From Verrucomicrobiia bacterium (lineage in GTDB: Bacteria > Verrucomicrobiota > Verrucomicrobiia > Limisphaerales > JAEYXS01): 64,000 nucleotides of DNA. The notes under the pieces were generated by a model, which was given only the letters and a program-made list of their open reading frames with translations, was not told the DNA's origin and ran no database searches. Both the position numbers and the translations under genes were made by a program. Below, piece by piece: positions 7,850 through 15,902 of the stretch (within the stretch, counting starts at the first letter, position 1; each line of letters starts with the position of its first letter). The DNA lies in assembly GCA_036405135.1 (NCBI GenBank), contig DASWYF010000016.1, positions 1 to 64,000 of the forward strand. The letters run 5' to 3'.

Positions 7850-8767
7850 ATGCAACCCGTACGCTTTCTTGCGCTCGTGGCCGTCTTGGCTGTCACTGCT
7901 ACTGTTATGCCCACTTTGCATGCTGCTCCTGGACAACCGATCAAGTTATGGTCTGGCAAAGTTCCGGGGGACAAGGACACTGTCGGCGAAGAAAAAGACA
8001 TGACAAAGCCCGCGGAAAACAAAGTGGGCGGTAAACCGGTCATCCGTTTGGGCAATGTATCCGAACCGACAATCACATTTTATCCCGCGCCCAAAGTGAA
8101 TAACACGGGCACGGCTGTGCTGGTGTGTCCGGGAGGGGGGTACAGCATTCTCGCCTATGATCTGGAAGGCTCAGAAGTGTGCGAATGGCTGAACTCCATA
8201 GGTGTGAATGCAGTATTGGTTAAGTACCGTGTTCCGAAGCGTCCGGGAACGGACCGGCACGGGCCGCCGTTGCAGGATGTGCAACGCGCCTTCGGCCTCG
8301 TGCGCAGCAAGGCTTCTGAGTGGGGGATTGATGCGAAGCGCGTCGGTATTTTGGGTTTCTCAGCAGGCGGACACCTCTCCGCGGTTGCGTGCAACAATTA
8401 CGAACAACGCACCTATGAAAAAGTGGATGCGGCGGATGAGCAAAGTTGCCGCCCGGACTTCGCTGTCCTCATCTATCCCGCCTACCTCACGGTGAAAGAG
8501 CAGGGAGATAAGGTCGCACCTGAGCTTCCTGTGAGTGCCAAGACTCCGCCGACCTTTCTCGCGATGACGGGTGATGATGGTGTGCGTGTCGAGTCTGCCT
8601 TGTTCTACTATCTTGCCTTGAAGAACGCCAAGGTGCCCGCCGAGATGCACCTGTACCCGAAAGGTGGCCACGGCTATGGCCTGCGTCCTTCCGATAACAC
8701 CGTTTCCTCTTGGCCGAAGCGTGTAGAAGAGTGGATGGGTGCGAGCGGATTGTTGAAAGCCAAATAA
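7850..8767 (+). CDS. Exported alpha/beta-hydrolase, acetylesterase-like
   Basis: A 305-residue exported hydrolase (BD-FAE/acetyl xylan esterase type). A Sec signal covers about residues 1-25 (ending TLHA). The oxyanion segment VCPGGGY is at 92-98, and the nucleophile elbow GFSAGG at 169-174 gives Ser171. The acid lies in MTGDDGVRVE and the histidine in PKGGHGYG near the C-terminus, completing the triad. Members often deacetylate xylan or other plant glycans. The frame is open back to ATG 7790, overlapping the nucleoside hydrolase stop, but ATG 7850 directly begins the signal peptide and is preferred. Confidence 0.82.
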   Translation: MQPVRFLALVAVLAVTATVMPTLHAAPGQPIKLWSGKVPGDKDTVGEEKDMTKPAENKVGGKPVIRLGNVSEPTITFYPAPKVNNTGTAVLVCPGGGYSILAYDLEGSEVCEWLNSIGVNAVLVKYRVPKRPGTDRHGPPLQDVQRAFGLVRSKASEWGIDAKRVGILGFSAGGHLSAVACNNYEQRTYEKVDAADEQSCRPDFAVLIYPAYLTVKEQGDKVAPELPVSAKTPPTFLAMTGDDGVRVESALFYYLALKNAKVPAEMHLYPKGGHGYGLRPSDNTVSSWPKRVEEWMGASGLLKAK

Positions 8768-8788
8768 ATAAGGCCGTAGCGGCACAAT

Positions 8789-9424
8789 TCACGGTAACGT
8801 ATGCCCCACGATTGTGCAGCGTGGGGAATTCGTGAAATCTGTATAATGGAATTTGCCGCCTGCGGGACAGGGGAGAAGCGGACCATTATCAATATAGAGA
8901 TTTACTTCCGCTAGGGTGGGCGGGGCTTTCGGCATGCGCCTGTGATCGATCAACCATCGTTGAATGCTCCCATCCAAGTAGCGAAGACTGTCTAAGCAGT
9001 GGTCGGTATCTGTCTTCAGTATCTGATGGTTGATCCCCGCATTCTTAAGTTTATCTCGCAGCCATTTGCTGAAAACTTTGGTGTCTGAAATCTCGGCGAT
9101 GCCATGCCGGTAACAGGTGCTTGCCATGGTCAAATTGCCCAAAGTGTAGCTCCCTCCTTGAGGGCACATCGTAGTGACTCCCTGCGGCGGATATGTGCGA
9201 AGTTGTTCTTCCGTGGGGGCGGTGAAGAAGTGGCTTTCGTTTGCCAGGGCCCAGCGGCTGATCGCGAAATCAACCGCCGCCAAGTTTTGCTGGCAGGCAT
9301 TGCCTTGGATGATCACACGCGATTGGTCATCGGTATAGAGATAGACTCCCAGTCCCGTTAAAAGAATTGCGAGCGAAACGATGATCCGCTTGCGATGCTT
9401 TTTGATGATAGGGGTAACAGTCAT
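8789..9424 (-). CDS. Membrane-anchored double Cys/CPxGG/GH-module protein (third of tandem trio)
   Basis: A 211-residue protein of unknown function: a short basic N-terminus, one membrane segment (about 14-29) and two copies of an approximately 70-residue module outside. Each module has a cysteine opening a helix with (I/L)D and W (ACQQNLAAVDFAISRW; HCLDSLRYLDGSIQRW). A spacer with a YI/YPP element follows, then CPQGG or CPAGG, then a third cysteine before an H/GH end (TCYRHG; RCTIVGH). The module resembles the cysteine-containing tails that I recall on verrucomicrobial prepilin-like proteins, but there is no prepilin peptidase site. Last gene of three tandem paralogues reading leftward. Confidence 0.72.
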   Translation of the reverse strand: MTVTPIIKKHRKRIIVSLAILLTGLGVYLYTDDQSRVIIQGNACQQNLAAVDFAISRWALANESHFFTAPTEEQLRTYPPQGVTTMCPQGGSYTLGNLTMASTCYRHGIAEISDTKVFSKWLRDKLKNAGINHQILKTDTDHCLDSLRYLDGSIQRWLIDHRRMPKAPPTLAEVNLYIDNGPLLPCPAGGKFHYTDFTNSPRCTIVGHTLP

Positions 9425-9437
9425 ACGCTGTGATTTC

Positions 9438-10067
9438 TCACGGCAGGCTGTGGCCAGTTATCGTGCAGCAGGGCGGGTTTGACACTTGGGTGAAGGAATA
9501 TTTTCCGCCCAGTGGACAGATAAGAAATTGCCCGTTCTTAAGATAGGTTGCTGACGCATAGGGATTAACCAGGTCTCCATCTTTCATCTTGTTTTCCAAG
9601 GCCCATTGCTGTGCTGCGCCATCGAGTTGCTTCATGTTCGCGATACAGGCATTGCGAGGGGCGAACCTTGAGCCGGGTCTCATGAAGATGTAGGTGCGGA
9701 CGAATTGGCTGACCGGGTTTCTCTTCGGATAGATCGCTACATTGAGTGTCTGCCCGTGAATATTGCAGGTCGTAGCCAGCGCCAATGTGCCGAGCTGATA
9801 TTTGCCTTGGCTAGGGCAAGTCGGAAACTTTCCTTTCTTAAAATAGGAGGCGATATCCTGAGTGGTCGGCTGATTTGTGGTGCTGTGATGATTCGATTTC
9901 GCCCAGCGCGTGATGGCCTGGTCGATCAGGAAGAGGTTCGTTTGGCAGGCTGAAGGTTGGGTCGGGATGGGCACGGGTGCATTCAAACGCCATGCTCTGA
10001 CGCCGAAGAAGATCAGCAGGGTCACGCATAGAAATGCGATCAGATAGATGATTTGACGCGTGCTCAT
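9438..10067 (-). CDS. Membrane-anchored double Cys/CPxGG/GH-module protein (second of tandem trio)
   Basis: A 209-residue paralogue of its two neighbours. One N-terminal membrane segment (about 5-24, IIYLIAFLCVTLLIFFGV) is followed by two modules. Module 1 has SACQTNLFLIDQAITRWA, CPSQGKY in place of CPxGGxY, and CNIHG. Module 2 has NACIANMKQLDGAAQQWALEN, CPLGGKY and PPCCTITGHSLP. Module 2 is almost identical in its ends to module 2 of the next gene upstream, which points to recent duplication or conversion. Gaps to its neighbours are 13 and 18 bases, so one transcript is likely. Function unknown. Confidence 0.72.
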   Translation of the reverse strand: MSTRQIIYLIAFLCVTLLIFFGVRAWRLNAPVPIPTQPSACQTNLFLIDQAITRWAKSNHHSTTNQPTTQDIASYFKKGKFPTCPSQGKYQLGTLALATTCNIHGQTLNVAIYPKRNPVSQFVRTYIFMRPGSRFAPRNACIANMKQLDGAAQQWALENKMKDGDLVNPYASATYLKNGQFLICPLGGKYSFTQVSNPPCCTITGHSLP

Positions 10068-10085
10068 GTGGAAAGGAGTGAGTGG

Positions 10086-10730
10086 TTAAGGCAGGCTGTG
10101 ACCGGTGATGGTGCAGCAGGGAGGATTGCTCACCACGGTGAACCAGTATTTGCCGCCTTGGGGACAAGTAGGGAGAGTGCCGCCTTTCAGATAGGATGCG
10201 GCTCCCATGACGTCGATTTCATCTTTGTCCTCTTTGCGGTTCTCCAAGGCCCATTGTTGAGCGGCACCGTCCATTTGTTTCAGATTGGCGATGCAGGCAT
10301 TGCGATTCGGTTGTATGCGTATTCTAATCAAACCAATGGACTGCAAGACAGCTTCTACAGGGTTTAAGCCGCTGGGTTTTGGCGCAGGTTGCATGATCGC
10401 ACCGTGTTTGCTGCAATAAGTCGTAAGCGCGCCATCCAGAGCCATTTTTATGACTCCGCCTTCCGGACAGTGTGGGACCACTCCCTTGGCGGTATAAGGT
10501 TTCAATGCATCAGCAGGAGCGAAGTTCGTGAGGCCGACGCGAATCGAGTTGGTTAATTGTGCAAGGATGGCGTCAATCTCTTGGATTTGTTGCTGGCAAG
10601 GAATCTGAGGGAGCGCGACTTGAGCAGTTTGCCATGCTCTGACCACGGGATAACCGATGAGAGCAAGCAGGCCCAACGCGAGCAGGATGATACGCTCGCG
10701 GCGGCTGAAAAACTTTCTGACTTCGTTCAT
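10086..10730 (-). CDS. Membrane-anchored double Cys/CPxGG/GH-module protein (first of tandem trio)
   Basis: With ATG 10730 the product has 214 residues, matching its two paralogues; the longer in-frame start at 10859 would add a sequence without similarity. A basic N-terminus (KFFSRRER) and one membrane helix (about 14-31) lead into a first, divergent module (PCQQQIQEIDAI, HCPEGGVI, YCSKHG). The second module is canonical, with ACIANLKQMDGAAQQWALEN, YLKGG, CPQGGKYWF and CCTITGHSLP. First of three tandem genes. The double cysteine in the last motif is shared only with the middle gene. Confidence 0.72.
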   Translation of the reverse strand: MNEVRKFFSRRERIILLALGLLALIGYPVVRAWQTAQVALPQIPCQQQIQEIDAILAQLTNSIRVGLTNFAPADALKPYTAKGVVPHCPEGGVIKMALDGALTTYCSKHGAIMQPAPKPSGLNPVEAVLQSIGLIRIRIQPNRNACIANLKQMDGAAQQWALENRKEDKDEIDVMGAASYLKGGTLPTCPQGGKYWFTVVSNPPCCTITGHSLP

Positions 10731-10951
10731 GAGGTTGATCTGTTGATTGATGAACTGACCGGAGAGAAGAGGAAACGAACACGCCAAATCAATAAACGAA
10801 CTGGGTGGGGTTTCCTCCTGGCAGGCCGTCACCGCGAACAGCCTTGAAGAACTAAACACTGGAAATGATATCCAGTTGCGGGATTTAGAAAAGAAAAAAT
10901 CCGCCGCTTTGCAGGCGACGGAGGTGTTGAAAGGAATTTATTTGAGCATGT

Positions 10952-11025
10952 GGACAGGCGAGGCGCCTGTCCGACTGGTGGCAGCCGAAGGCGGCTGCCC
11001 CACTATGCGGGCGTTATGCCCGCAT
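10952..11025. repeat. Three consecutive hairpins at the end of the Lrp-type gene
   Basis: Three perfect stems follow each other: 10952-10960 with 10964-10972 (9 bp), 10980-10987 with 10992-10999 (8 bp), and 11005-11012 with 11018-11025 (8 bp). The loop of the third holds the stop codon (TTA at 11014-11016) of the leftward gene. No T-run follows, so this looks like a REP-type element rather than a classical terminator. A related two-hairpin element lies at 22143-22188. Confidence 0.7.
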
Positions 11026-12144
11026 CTCATCTGCATTGATGCCGTTGTCTGTGCACCATTTGCGATAAGCGAATGGGGAGATCTCGCTGGGTTTGATCTC
11101 GCTGCGGCCACCCCAGAAAACATTCGTGTAGAGCACCTGTATGCCGATGCTTTCGAGGTGGGCATCGATAGCAGCCTTGTGTGCGAGGACGAGTTTCTTG
11201 TCCGTGCCATGGGCCACGCCCATGACGTTCACGTTCTTGAATTCCGGACCGCCTTCGCGCCAGTAGGCGTGGGTCATGATGTGGTGACGGCCCACTTCGC
11301 GGCCTGCTTCCATTTCGCGTCCAGCCGGAACAGCCCAATGGAAGAGGGCGTTGTAGCGCGTGACCTGTTCGCCCGTGGCAAGCGTCTTCACGTGCTCGAG
11401 GAAGGTGGAGAAGCGGCCGATGACTTTGCGCTTGTTCAGGTCTTCGGCGGTGCGCGCGAATTCTTCCAAGGACACACCAGCTTCCTCTGCGCGGGCGTCC
11501 CAAATATTGGTGACCAGTTCGTTCGGCTCGAACTCGCGCTTGAGGGCTTCGAGGATGCGCCATTCGTGATCGTTCAACGTGACGATAGCGACCTCAGTGG
11601 CATCTGCTGGCACATCGGCTTTGCTGCCCGGTTCCATGCCGCGACGGCGCACATGGCCGACGCCGAGGGCGAAGAGTCGCTTGGCGGGCATCACGCGGAA
11701 GTGTTGGCCGCCGATCTTCTTCAGCAACCACTCGCAATGCTTGTGGATGGAGTAACCTTGCGGAACTTTCAGCGTGGTCCAGAGACGGTAGGAGGAACCC
11801 GTGCTGACCGTGTCGGTGGAGCGGGTGACGACGTGACCGGAGAAAGGGTCTTGCTGGAAAAGATAATCGAACGCCGCATCCAGCTTCTCATTCGGCACTT
11901 CCCACGCGACGAGCGCGCCTTCAGCGAGATTCGTGGCGAGGAGGGTCTGGCGTACACGGCGGATGGTGCCTGCTTCGAGCATCGCGCGGATGCGCTCGAT
12001 GACGACAGGCAGTTCCACGCCGGAGAGGCGGGCGATCTCGCCCAGCGGATCACGCTGGAAGCCTTGGATCTGATCTTCCGAAACTGCGAGAATCTTCGCG
12101 TTGATCGGGTCAGCCACATTTACGGGAACACTGGCAACGGTCAT
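11014..12144 (-). CDS. Fused Lrp/AsnC-type protein resembling siroheme decarboxylase (AhbA/AhbB-like)
   Basis: A 376-residue protein with two tandem Lrp/AsnC-like halves, each a winged helix plus a ligand-binding ferredoxin-like fold. The first (about 20-180) has LGEIARLSGVELPVVIERI; the second (about 190-376) has EWRILEALKREF and GRFSTFLEH...NALFHW. The second half recalls the RFGAxxxHRxxG...NAMVxW pattern of siroheme decarboxylase subunits AhbA/AhbB (NirD/L/G/H), which are enzymes despite their regulator-like fold. Either decarboxylation in alternative heme or heme d1 synthesis, or a transcription factor, remains possible; no other heme gene is adjacent. Single gene, ATG at 12144. Confidence 0.6.
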   Translation of the reverse strand: MTVASVPVNVADPINAKILAVSEDQIQGFQRDPLGEIARLSGVELPVVIERIRAMLEAGTIRRVRQTLLATNLAEGALVAWEVPNEKLDAAFDYLFQQDPFSGHVVTRSTDTVSTGSSYRLWTTLKVPQGYSIHKHCEWLLKKIGGQHFRVMPAKRLFALGVGHVRRRGMEPGSKADVPADATEVAIVTLNDHEWRILEALKREFEPNELVTNIWDARAEEAGVSLEEFARTAEDLNKRKVIGRFSTFLEHVKTLATGEQVTRYNALFHWAVPAGREMEAGREVGRHHIMTHAYWREGGPEFKNVNVMGVAHGTDKKLVLAHKAAIDAHLESIGIQVLYTNVFWGGRSEIKPSEISPFAYRKWCTDNGINADEMRA

Positions 12145-12296
12145 AATACAAAAGTTATGACGCTAGCTTGGCCCATGAGATTCATCCGGCAAGCCAAATG
12201 CTAAGGAAAGAGCACCCTTTTTTAACCACAGATGGACACAGATTCACACAGATGAGGGGAGAAAATGACCAATGTCCAAGCACGAATGACGAATGC

Positions 12297-12614
12297 TTAA
12301 AGCTTCAACTCTAGGTATGCGCCCGGGGACATGCTGTTAACAGCATTCATGACGGTGGGGATGTGCAGTTTGATGCGTGGCCAGCGGGTGGTCAGCAGGA
12401 CGAGGATGGCGATGCGACGGGTCTTAAGATTCTGTTGATAGCGCAGATTTTGATCCGTTGTGATCAATAATTCAAATCCTGCATTTTCGGCAGCGGCCAG
12501 TAGATCGCCATTACTCAAATTGGACCAACCAACTTCGTAAGCAGTGGAGACTTGGTGGGCGGATAATTCAAAACGAAGCGGTGCTGGCGTGCCTTGATCG
12601 AACAAAATCTTCAT
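12297..12614 (-). CDS. DUF5615 PIN-like toxin
   Basis: A 105-residue protein of the DUF5615 PIN-like group, predicted RNases acting as toxins. It opens with the strand and acidic residue MKILFDQG (D6), has NGDLLAAAE in the middle (D37, E43) and the family's ITTDQNLRYQQNL (D54). It follows the DUF433 gene by 4 bases on the same strand, the usual order for this toxin-antitoxin class. The acidic residues expected for metal binding are present, so it is probably intact. Confidence 0.8.
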   Translation of the reverse strand: MKILFDQGTPAPLRFELSAHQVSTAYEVGWSNLSNGDLLAAAENAGFELLITTDQNLRYQQNLKTRRIAILVLLTTRWPRIKLHIPTVMNAVNSMSPGAYLELKL

Positions 12615-12618
12615 CGGA

Positions 12619-12843
12619 TCAAGGCTGGCTTACCATAAGACTGCGGTCAGCATGCTCCAAGACAGCCAAGACCTGTGCTTTGGAAACGCCCGGGAACCAT
12701 TCCAGAAAATCGTTTACACTCGCGCCTTCTTCCAAGTTCTCAAACAAGGCATGAACGGGAACGCGGGTATTTTTGAAAACCCACGCACCGCTGACCTTGT
12801 CGGCCACGCGTTCTACAGCAGGACATTCATTCCAGTCGAGCAT
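12619..12843 (-). CDS. DUF433 antitoxin
   Basis: A 74-residue DUF433 protein, a small winged-helix-like antitoxin that pairs with PIN-like toxins. Visible family features are the VAWVFKNTRVPV-like strand (GAWVFKNTRVPVHALF, beginning about residue 19) and the terminal helix FLEWFPGVSKAQVLAVLEHA. It lies upstream of and in tandem with the DUF5615 toxin, so the antitoxin is made first and would neutralise it. ATG at 12843. Confidence 0.8.
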   Translation of the reverse strand: MLDWNECPAVERVADKVSGAWVFKNTRVPVHALFENLEEGASVNDFLEWFPGVSKAQVLAVLEHADRSLMVSQP

Positions 12844-12929
12844 GGCTTACTTTAGGTCATTGGAGAGGACGCGGCAAGTTTCTGCTTGGCAATTTGCACT
12901 GCCCCGCGTAACACGCTGGCTGCTCTTTG

Positions 12930-13112
12930 AAAGAAGCCGGTCCGTGTGGATCGGTAAACTTGCAGTCAAATGTCAGGGAACCCCGTGAAAGTCGGGGACG
13001 GTTGCGCCACTGTGACAGGTTACAAACTCCCATAGGCCACTGCCGAGCGTAAGCAAAGCGGGAAGGCGGGAGTGAGGTTTGAAGCCTGGAGTCAGGATAT
13101 CGGTTTGATTGC
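12930..13112 (+). promoter_or_regulatory. Cobalamin (adenosylcobalamin) riboswitch
   Basis: The conserved B12-box landmarks occur in order. AGGGAA is at 12975, then the CCCGTGAAAGTCGGGGACGG core hairpin around 12982-13001, then GCGCCACTGTGA near 13004. A second GCCACTGC is at 13036, GGAAGGCGGGAGTGAGG lies near 13060 and GAAGCCTGGAGTCAGGA at the end. It lies upstream of a BtuB-like receptor and is followed by an intrinsic terminator. B12 binding would be expected to favour termination and shut off uptake. Boundaries are approximate. Confidence 0.92.
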
Positions 13113-13223
13113 TCTCGTCCGCCTCAGCACACGTGTGTGTGCCGGGGCACTTCTCCGACAAAGAGAAGGATGGGGCCAGCCAGTTCTGCCCAAGCGGAGC
13201 TGGATCTGTTGGATGCCTTCATT

Positions 13224-13257
13224 CTCCATTTTGCGGATGTGGAGGCTTTTGTTTTTT
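13224..13257 (+). terminator. Intrinsic terminator of the riboswitch expression platform
   Basis: A six-pair stem (13224-13229 with 13239-13244) is followed by GCTTTTGTTTTTT. It sits between the cobalamin aptamer and the receptor start. A second small hairpin of six G-C pairs (13319-13324 with 13332-13337) lies directly before the first possible ATG and may limit translation. Confidence 0.55.
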
Positions 13258-13356
13258 CCGGGGTAACCCGGTCCAGCATGGTCCTCACTTCCCACTGGTC
13301 TCGCCATAGTCAACAACCGCCGCGCGATAAACGCGGCTATGGAAAGATCAGTGAAC

Positions 13357-15192
13357 ATGCGTCAGTTAGCCTTGCCGATAACCATCGGCCTCACGGCGAC
13401 CTCAGCGGTCGCCCAAACCACGTCCTCAACCAGCACGGAAACGAACCGTTTGCCGGAGGTGGTCATCACCGCCACGCGCACTGCGGAAAGTGCGGCAGCG
13501 ACGGCCAGTTCCGTGACGGTCATCACACGCCAGCAGATCGAGGCGCGTCAGATCCATACGCTGGGCGATGCTCTGCAGGGTGTTCCGGGCATGTCTGTGG
13601 TGACTACGGGTACACCGGGTCAGCAGACCTCGGTGTTTTCACGCGGCACAGAGAGCAATCACACATTGCTCATTGTGGACGGGCGTCGTGTCACTTCGCC
13701 CATCAATGGTGGTTCGTTCTACGAGAACTTCACGCTGGATAACGTGGAACACATCGAAGTGGTGCGCACGCCTTCCTCGGTGATGTATGGAGCGGATGCC
13801 ATCGGTGGCGTGATCAACGTCATCACGCGGAATGGCAAGGGTCTGACGAAGCCGGAGCATGAGGTGTCCTTCGAAGCCGGTTCGTTCAACACGACGAAGT
13901 TCACGGCGGACAGCCGGGGGATGATCGGCAAGGTCAATTACTCGGTGGGCTTGTCACAGCAGAACAAAGATTTCCCGCGTGATAACAACAAGTTCCAGCA
14001 AACAGCCGTGCGCGGTTCGTTGGGCTATGAACCGGCGGAAGACTGGTATTTCGACCTGAAGGGGAGTTACTTCGTGAGTGATGGTGGTGCGCCGGGTTCC
14101 ACCGCATTTCCTGACCCGATTGCGACCTTGGAACGCAATGTGGCGAGCATCTCGCCGGGCATCACGTGGAAGGCTTCGGACATGTTTGAATCCAAGGCGT
14201 TCTATTCCTATGAACACCAGAATCAGCGGTATCGCGACCAGTTCGGCACGGACAACAAGCTGAAGCTGGATTCCAACCAGATCGAGTGGCAGAACGACTG
14301 GAAGCCGGTGGATAAGTGGACGCTGACGGGCGGCCTGAATGTGCAGGATTTGACGATCTCGCAACACAACGCGGCGAACATCGAGAACATTCATGCGAAC
14401 CAGACGGGCGTGGGTTTATTTGCACAGAGCCAGTGGAATCCGCTGGAGCGGCTGAAGCTGATCAATTCCGGGCGCTATGACCATTATAGCGATTATGATG
14501 GTTCGTGGTCGTGGAAACAAGGTGCCTCTTATCTGGTGCCGGCGATCGAGACGTTGATTTTTGCTAACGTCTCGGCGTCATACAGTCCGCCGTCACCGCA
14601 GGATCTTTACTTCCCGTTGTTCAGCAATCCGAACCTGGTGCCAGAGGAATCACGGGGTTGGGAAGCCGGGTTGGAGAAATCATTCTGGAAAGATCGCATC
14701 ACGGTATCCGCGACATACTTCCATAATAAAATCGACAATCTCATCCAGGCACCCGCGCCGCTTTTCATCCCGTTCAACGTCTCGAAAGCGGAGACAGAGG
14801 GTGTGGAAACAGGCATCTCGTTTCAGCCGTGCCCAGAGTTCGCCACGAGCGTGAATTACACGTATCTGACGGCGCAAGACACGGGTAACAACGTGCGCTT
14901 GGTGCGTCGTCCGCGCCATCTCATCGGCTGGGATATGACGGTGAAGCCCCTCAAGCAACTGACGCTGAACACCGGCTTGCAATGGGTGATGGAGCGGGAA
15001 GATGTGGCGTTCCCTGCGCAGATCAACGCAGAGGATTATCTCACGGTGCGTGCCGTGGCGACGTGGCATGTGACGGAGAAATTCGAGCTGTGGGTGCGCG
15101 GTGAAAATATCAATGACGACCGATATGCAATCGTCACCAACTTCCCGGCCTTGCGCGCGGCTGCTTATGGCGGCGTGCGTCTGAAGTTCTGA
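13357..15192 (+). CDS. btuB: TonB-dependent cobalamin receptor, BtuB-like
   Basis: An outer-membrane TonB-gated beta barrel of 611 residues that would take up B12. The Sec signal ends with TSAVAQ (about 20). The TonB box region LPEVVITATR is at 32-41, followed by the plug domain with VTVITRQQIEARQ, SRGTESNHTLLIVDGRR and YGADAIGGVINVIT. The remainder alternates as barrel strands and ends in the typical aromatic-terminated strand AAAYGGVRLKF. Length fits BtuB (about 600). Substrate is inferred from the upstream cobalamin riboswitch. ATG 13357 has ggaaag ten bases before it; ATG 13339 is an in-frame alternative. First gene of a B12 unit with two PP-loop ATPases. Confidence 0.9.
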   Translation: MRQLALPITIGLTATSAVAQTTSSTSTETNRLPEVVITATRTAESAAATASSVTVITRQQIEARQIHTLGDALQGVPGMSVVTTGTPGQQTSVFSRGTESNHTLLIVDGRRVTSPINGGSFYENFTLDNVEHIEVVRTPSSVMYGADAIGGVINVITRNGKGLTKPEHEVSFEAGSFNTTKFTADSRGMIGKVNYSVGLSQQNKDFPRDNNKFQQTAVRGSLGYEPAEDWYFDLKGSYFVSDGGAPGSTAFPDPIATLERNVASISPGITWKASDMFESKAFYSYEHQNQRYRDQFGTDNKLKLDSNQIEWQNDWKPVDKWTLTGGLNVQDLTISQHNAANIENIHANQTGVGLFAQSQWNPLERLKLINSGRYDHYSDYDGSWSWKQGASYLVPAIETLIFANVSASYSPPSPQDLYFPLFSNPNLVPEESRGWEAGLEKSFWKDRITVSATYFHNKIDNLIQAPAPLFIPFNVSKAETEGVETGISFQPCPEFATSVNYTYLTAQDTGNNVRLVRRPRHLIGWDMTVKPLKQLTLNTGLQWVMEREDVAFPAQINAEDYLTVRAVATWHVTEKFELWVRGENINDDRYAIVTNFPALRAAAYGGVRLKF

Positions 15193-15218
15193 GTTTAGTT
15201 TTGGTCCTGAGGTAGTTG

Positions 15219-15902
15219 ATGCCTGAATCGATATTAATCGCCTGGAGCGGTGGGAAGGACAGCGCGCTCGCGCTGCACGACATCCGCCGCTCCAGTGCGT
15301 TTCACGTGGCGGCACTGGTCACCACGTTTCATAACGGGCGCGAGCGGAATGCGATGCATGGGATACATCGCGACATCCTTCAGGCGCAGGCCAAGGCGCT
15401 GGACTTGCCGCTGGTGGAGATCGGGTTGAATGAAGGGGCGAGCAATGTGGAGTATGAGCAGGGTTGGGCGGAGGCGTTGAAGCCGTTTCAAGCGCAGGGC
15501 ATCAAGCGCGTGGTGTATGGGGATCTGTTTCTCGCGGATATCAAAGCTTATCGAGACAAGTTCATGGCGCGTTTGGGCATGGAGGCGATTTATCCGTTGT
15601 GGAATCGAGATACGAAGAAGCTGGCTTTGGAATTTATCGAGCAAGGTTTTCAGGCGAAGCTGGTGTGCGTGGACCCGAAGCAGGTCGATGAGGGATTGGT
15701 GGGGCGAGAGTTTGACGCGACGTTGCTGTGGGACTTGCCGACGAGCGCGGATCCGTGCGGGGAGAATGGAGAATTTCACACGCTGGTTTATGCGAGTCCG
15801 GATTTTGCGGATGGGCCGATTGCGGTGGAGGAAAGAGAGCGTTACAAGCGGAACGGTTTTGCGTACGTTGACTATCAGCTCGCTGCGGCGGGCATGATGT
15901 GA
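15219..15902 (+). CDS. DUF71/COG2102 PP-loop ATPase, B12-salvage subgroup candidate
   Basis: A 227-residue ATP pyrophosphatase of the family that includes diphthine-ammonia ligase. The PP-loop is SGGKDSALALH at 10-20, and the family's CGENGEFHTLVY lies near residue 190. Bacteria lack diphthamide. Comparative genomics has proposed that bacterial DUF71 proteins beside B12 transporters act in cobalamin salvage, possibly amide formation. Here it lies 26 bases after btuB behind the cobalamin riboswitch, which fits that proposal. Its stop overlaps the start of a second family member. The first in-frame codon, TTG 15216, directly precedes the chosen ATG. Confidence 0.85.
   Translation: MPESILIAWSGGKDSALALHDIRRSSAFHVAALVTTFHNGRERNAMHGIHRDILQAQAKALDLPLVEIGLNEGASNVEYEQGWAEALKPFQAQGIKRVVYGDLFLADIKAYRDKFMARLGMEAIYPLWNRDTKKLALEFIEQGFQAKLVCVDPKQVDEGLVGREFDATLLWDLPTSADPCGENGEFHTLVYASPDFADGPIAVEERERYKRNGFAYVDYQLAAAGMM

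Noticed and set aside
8789-10067. Prepilin/pseudopilin annotation of the module proteins
   Set aside because: No G(F/M)xxxE prepilin peptidase site before the membrane helix; only the tail module is similar.
10086-10859. Longer version of the first module protein starting at 10859
   Set aside because: The added 43 residues have no similarity to the two paralogues, and ATG 10730 gives matching lengths.
10876-12204. Long forward frame over the Lrp-type gene
   Set aside because: Shadow frame; the reverse strand has a coherent two-domain protein with conserved motifs.
13137-13742. Forward frame running from the riboswitch leader into btuB
   Set aside because: Covers the terminator and lies out of frame with the clear receptor; no domain.
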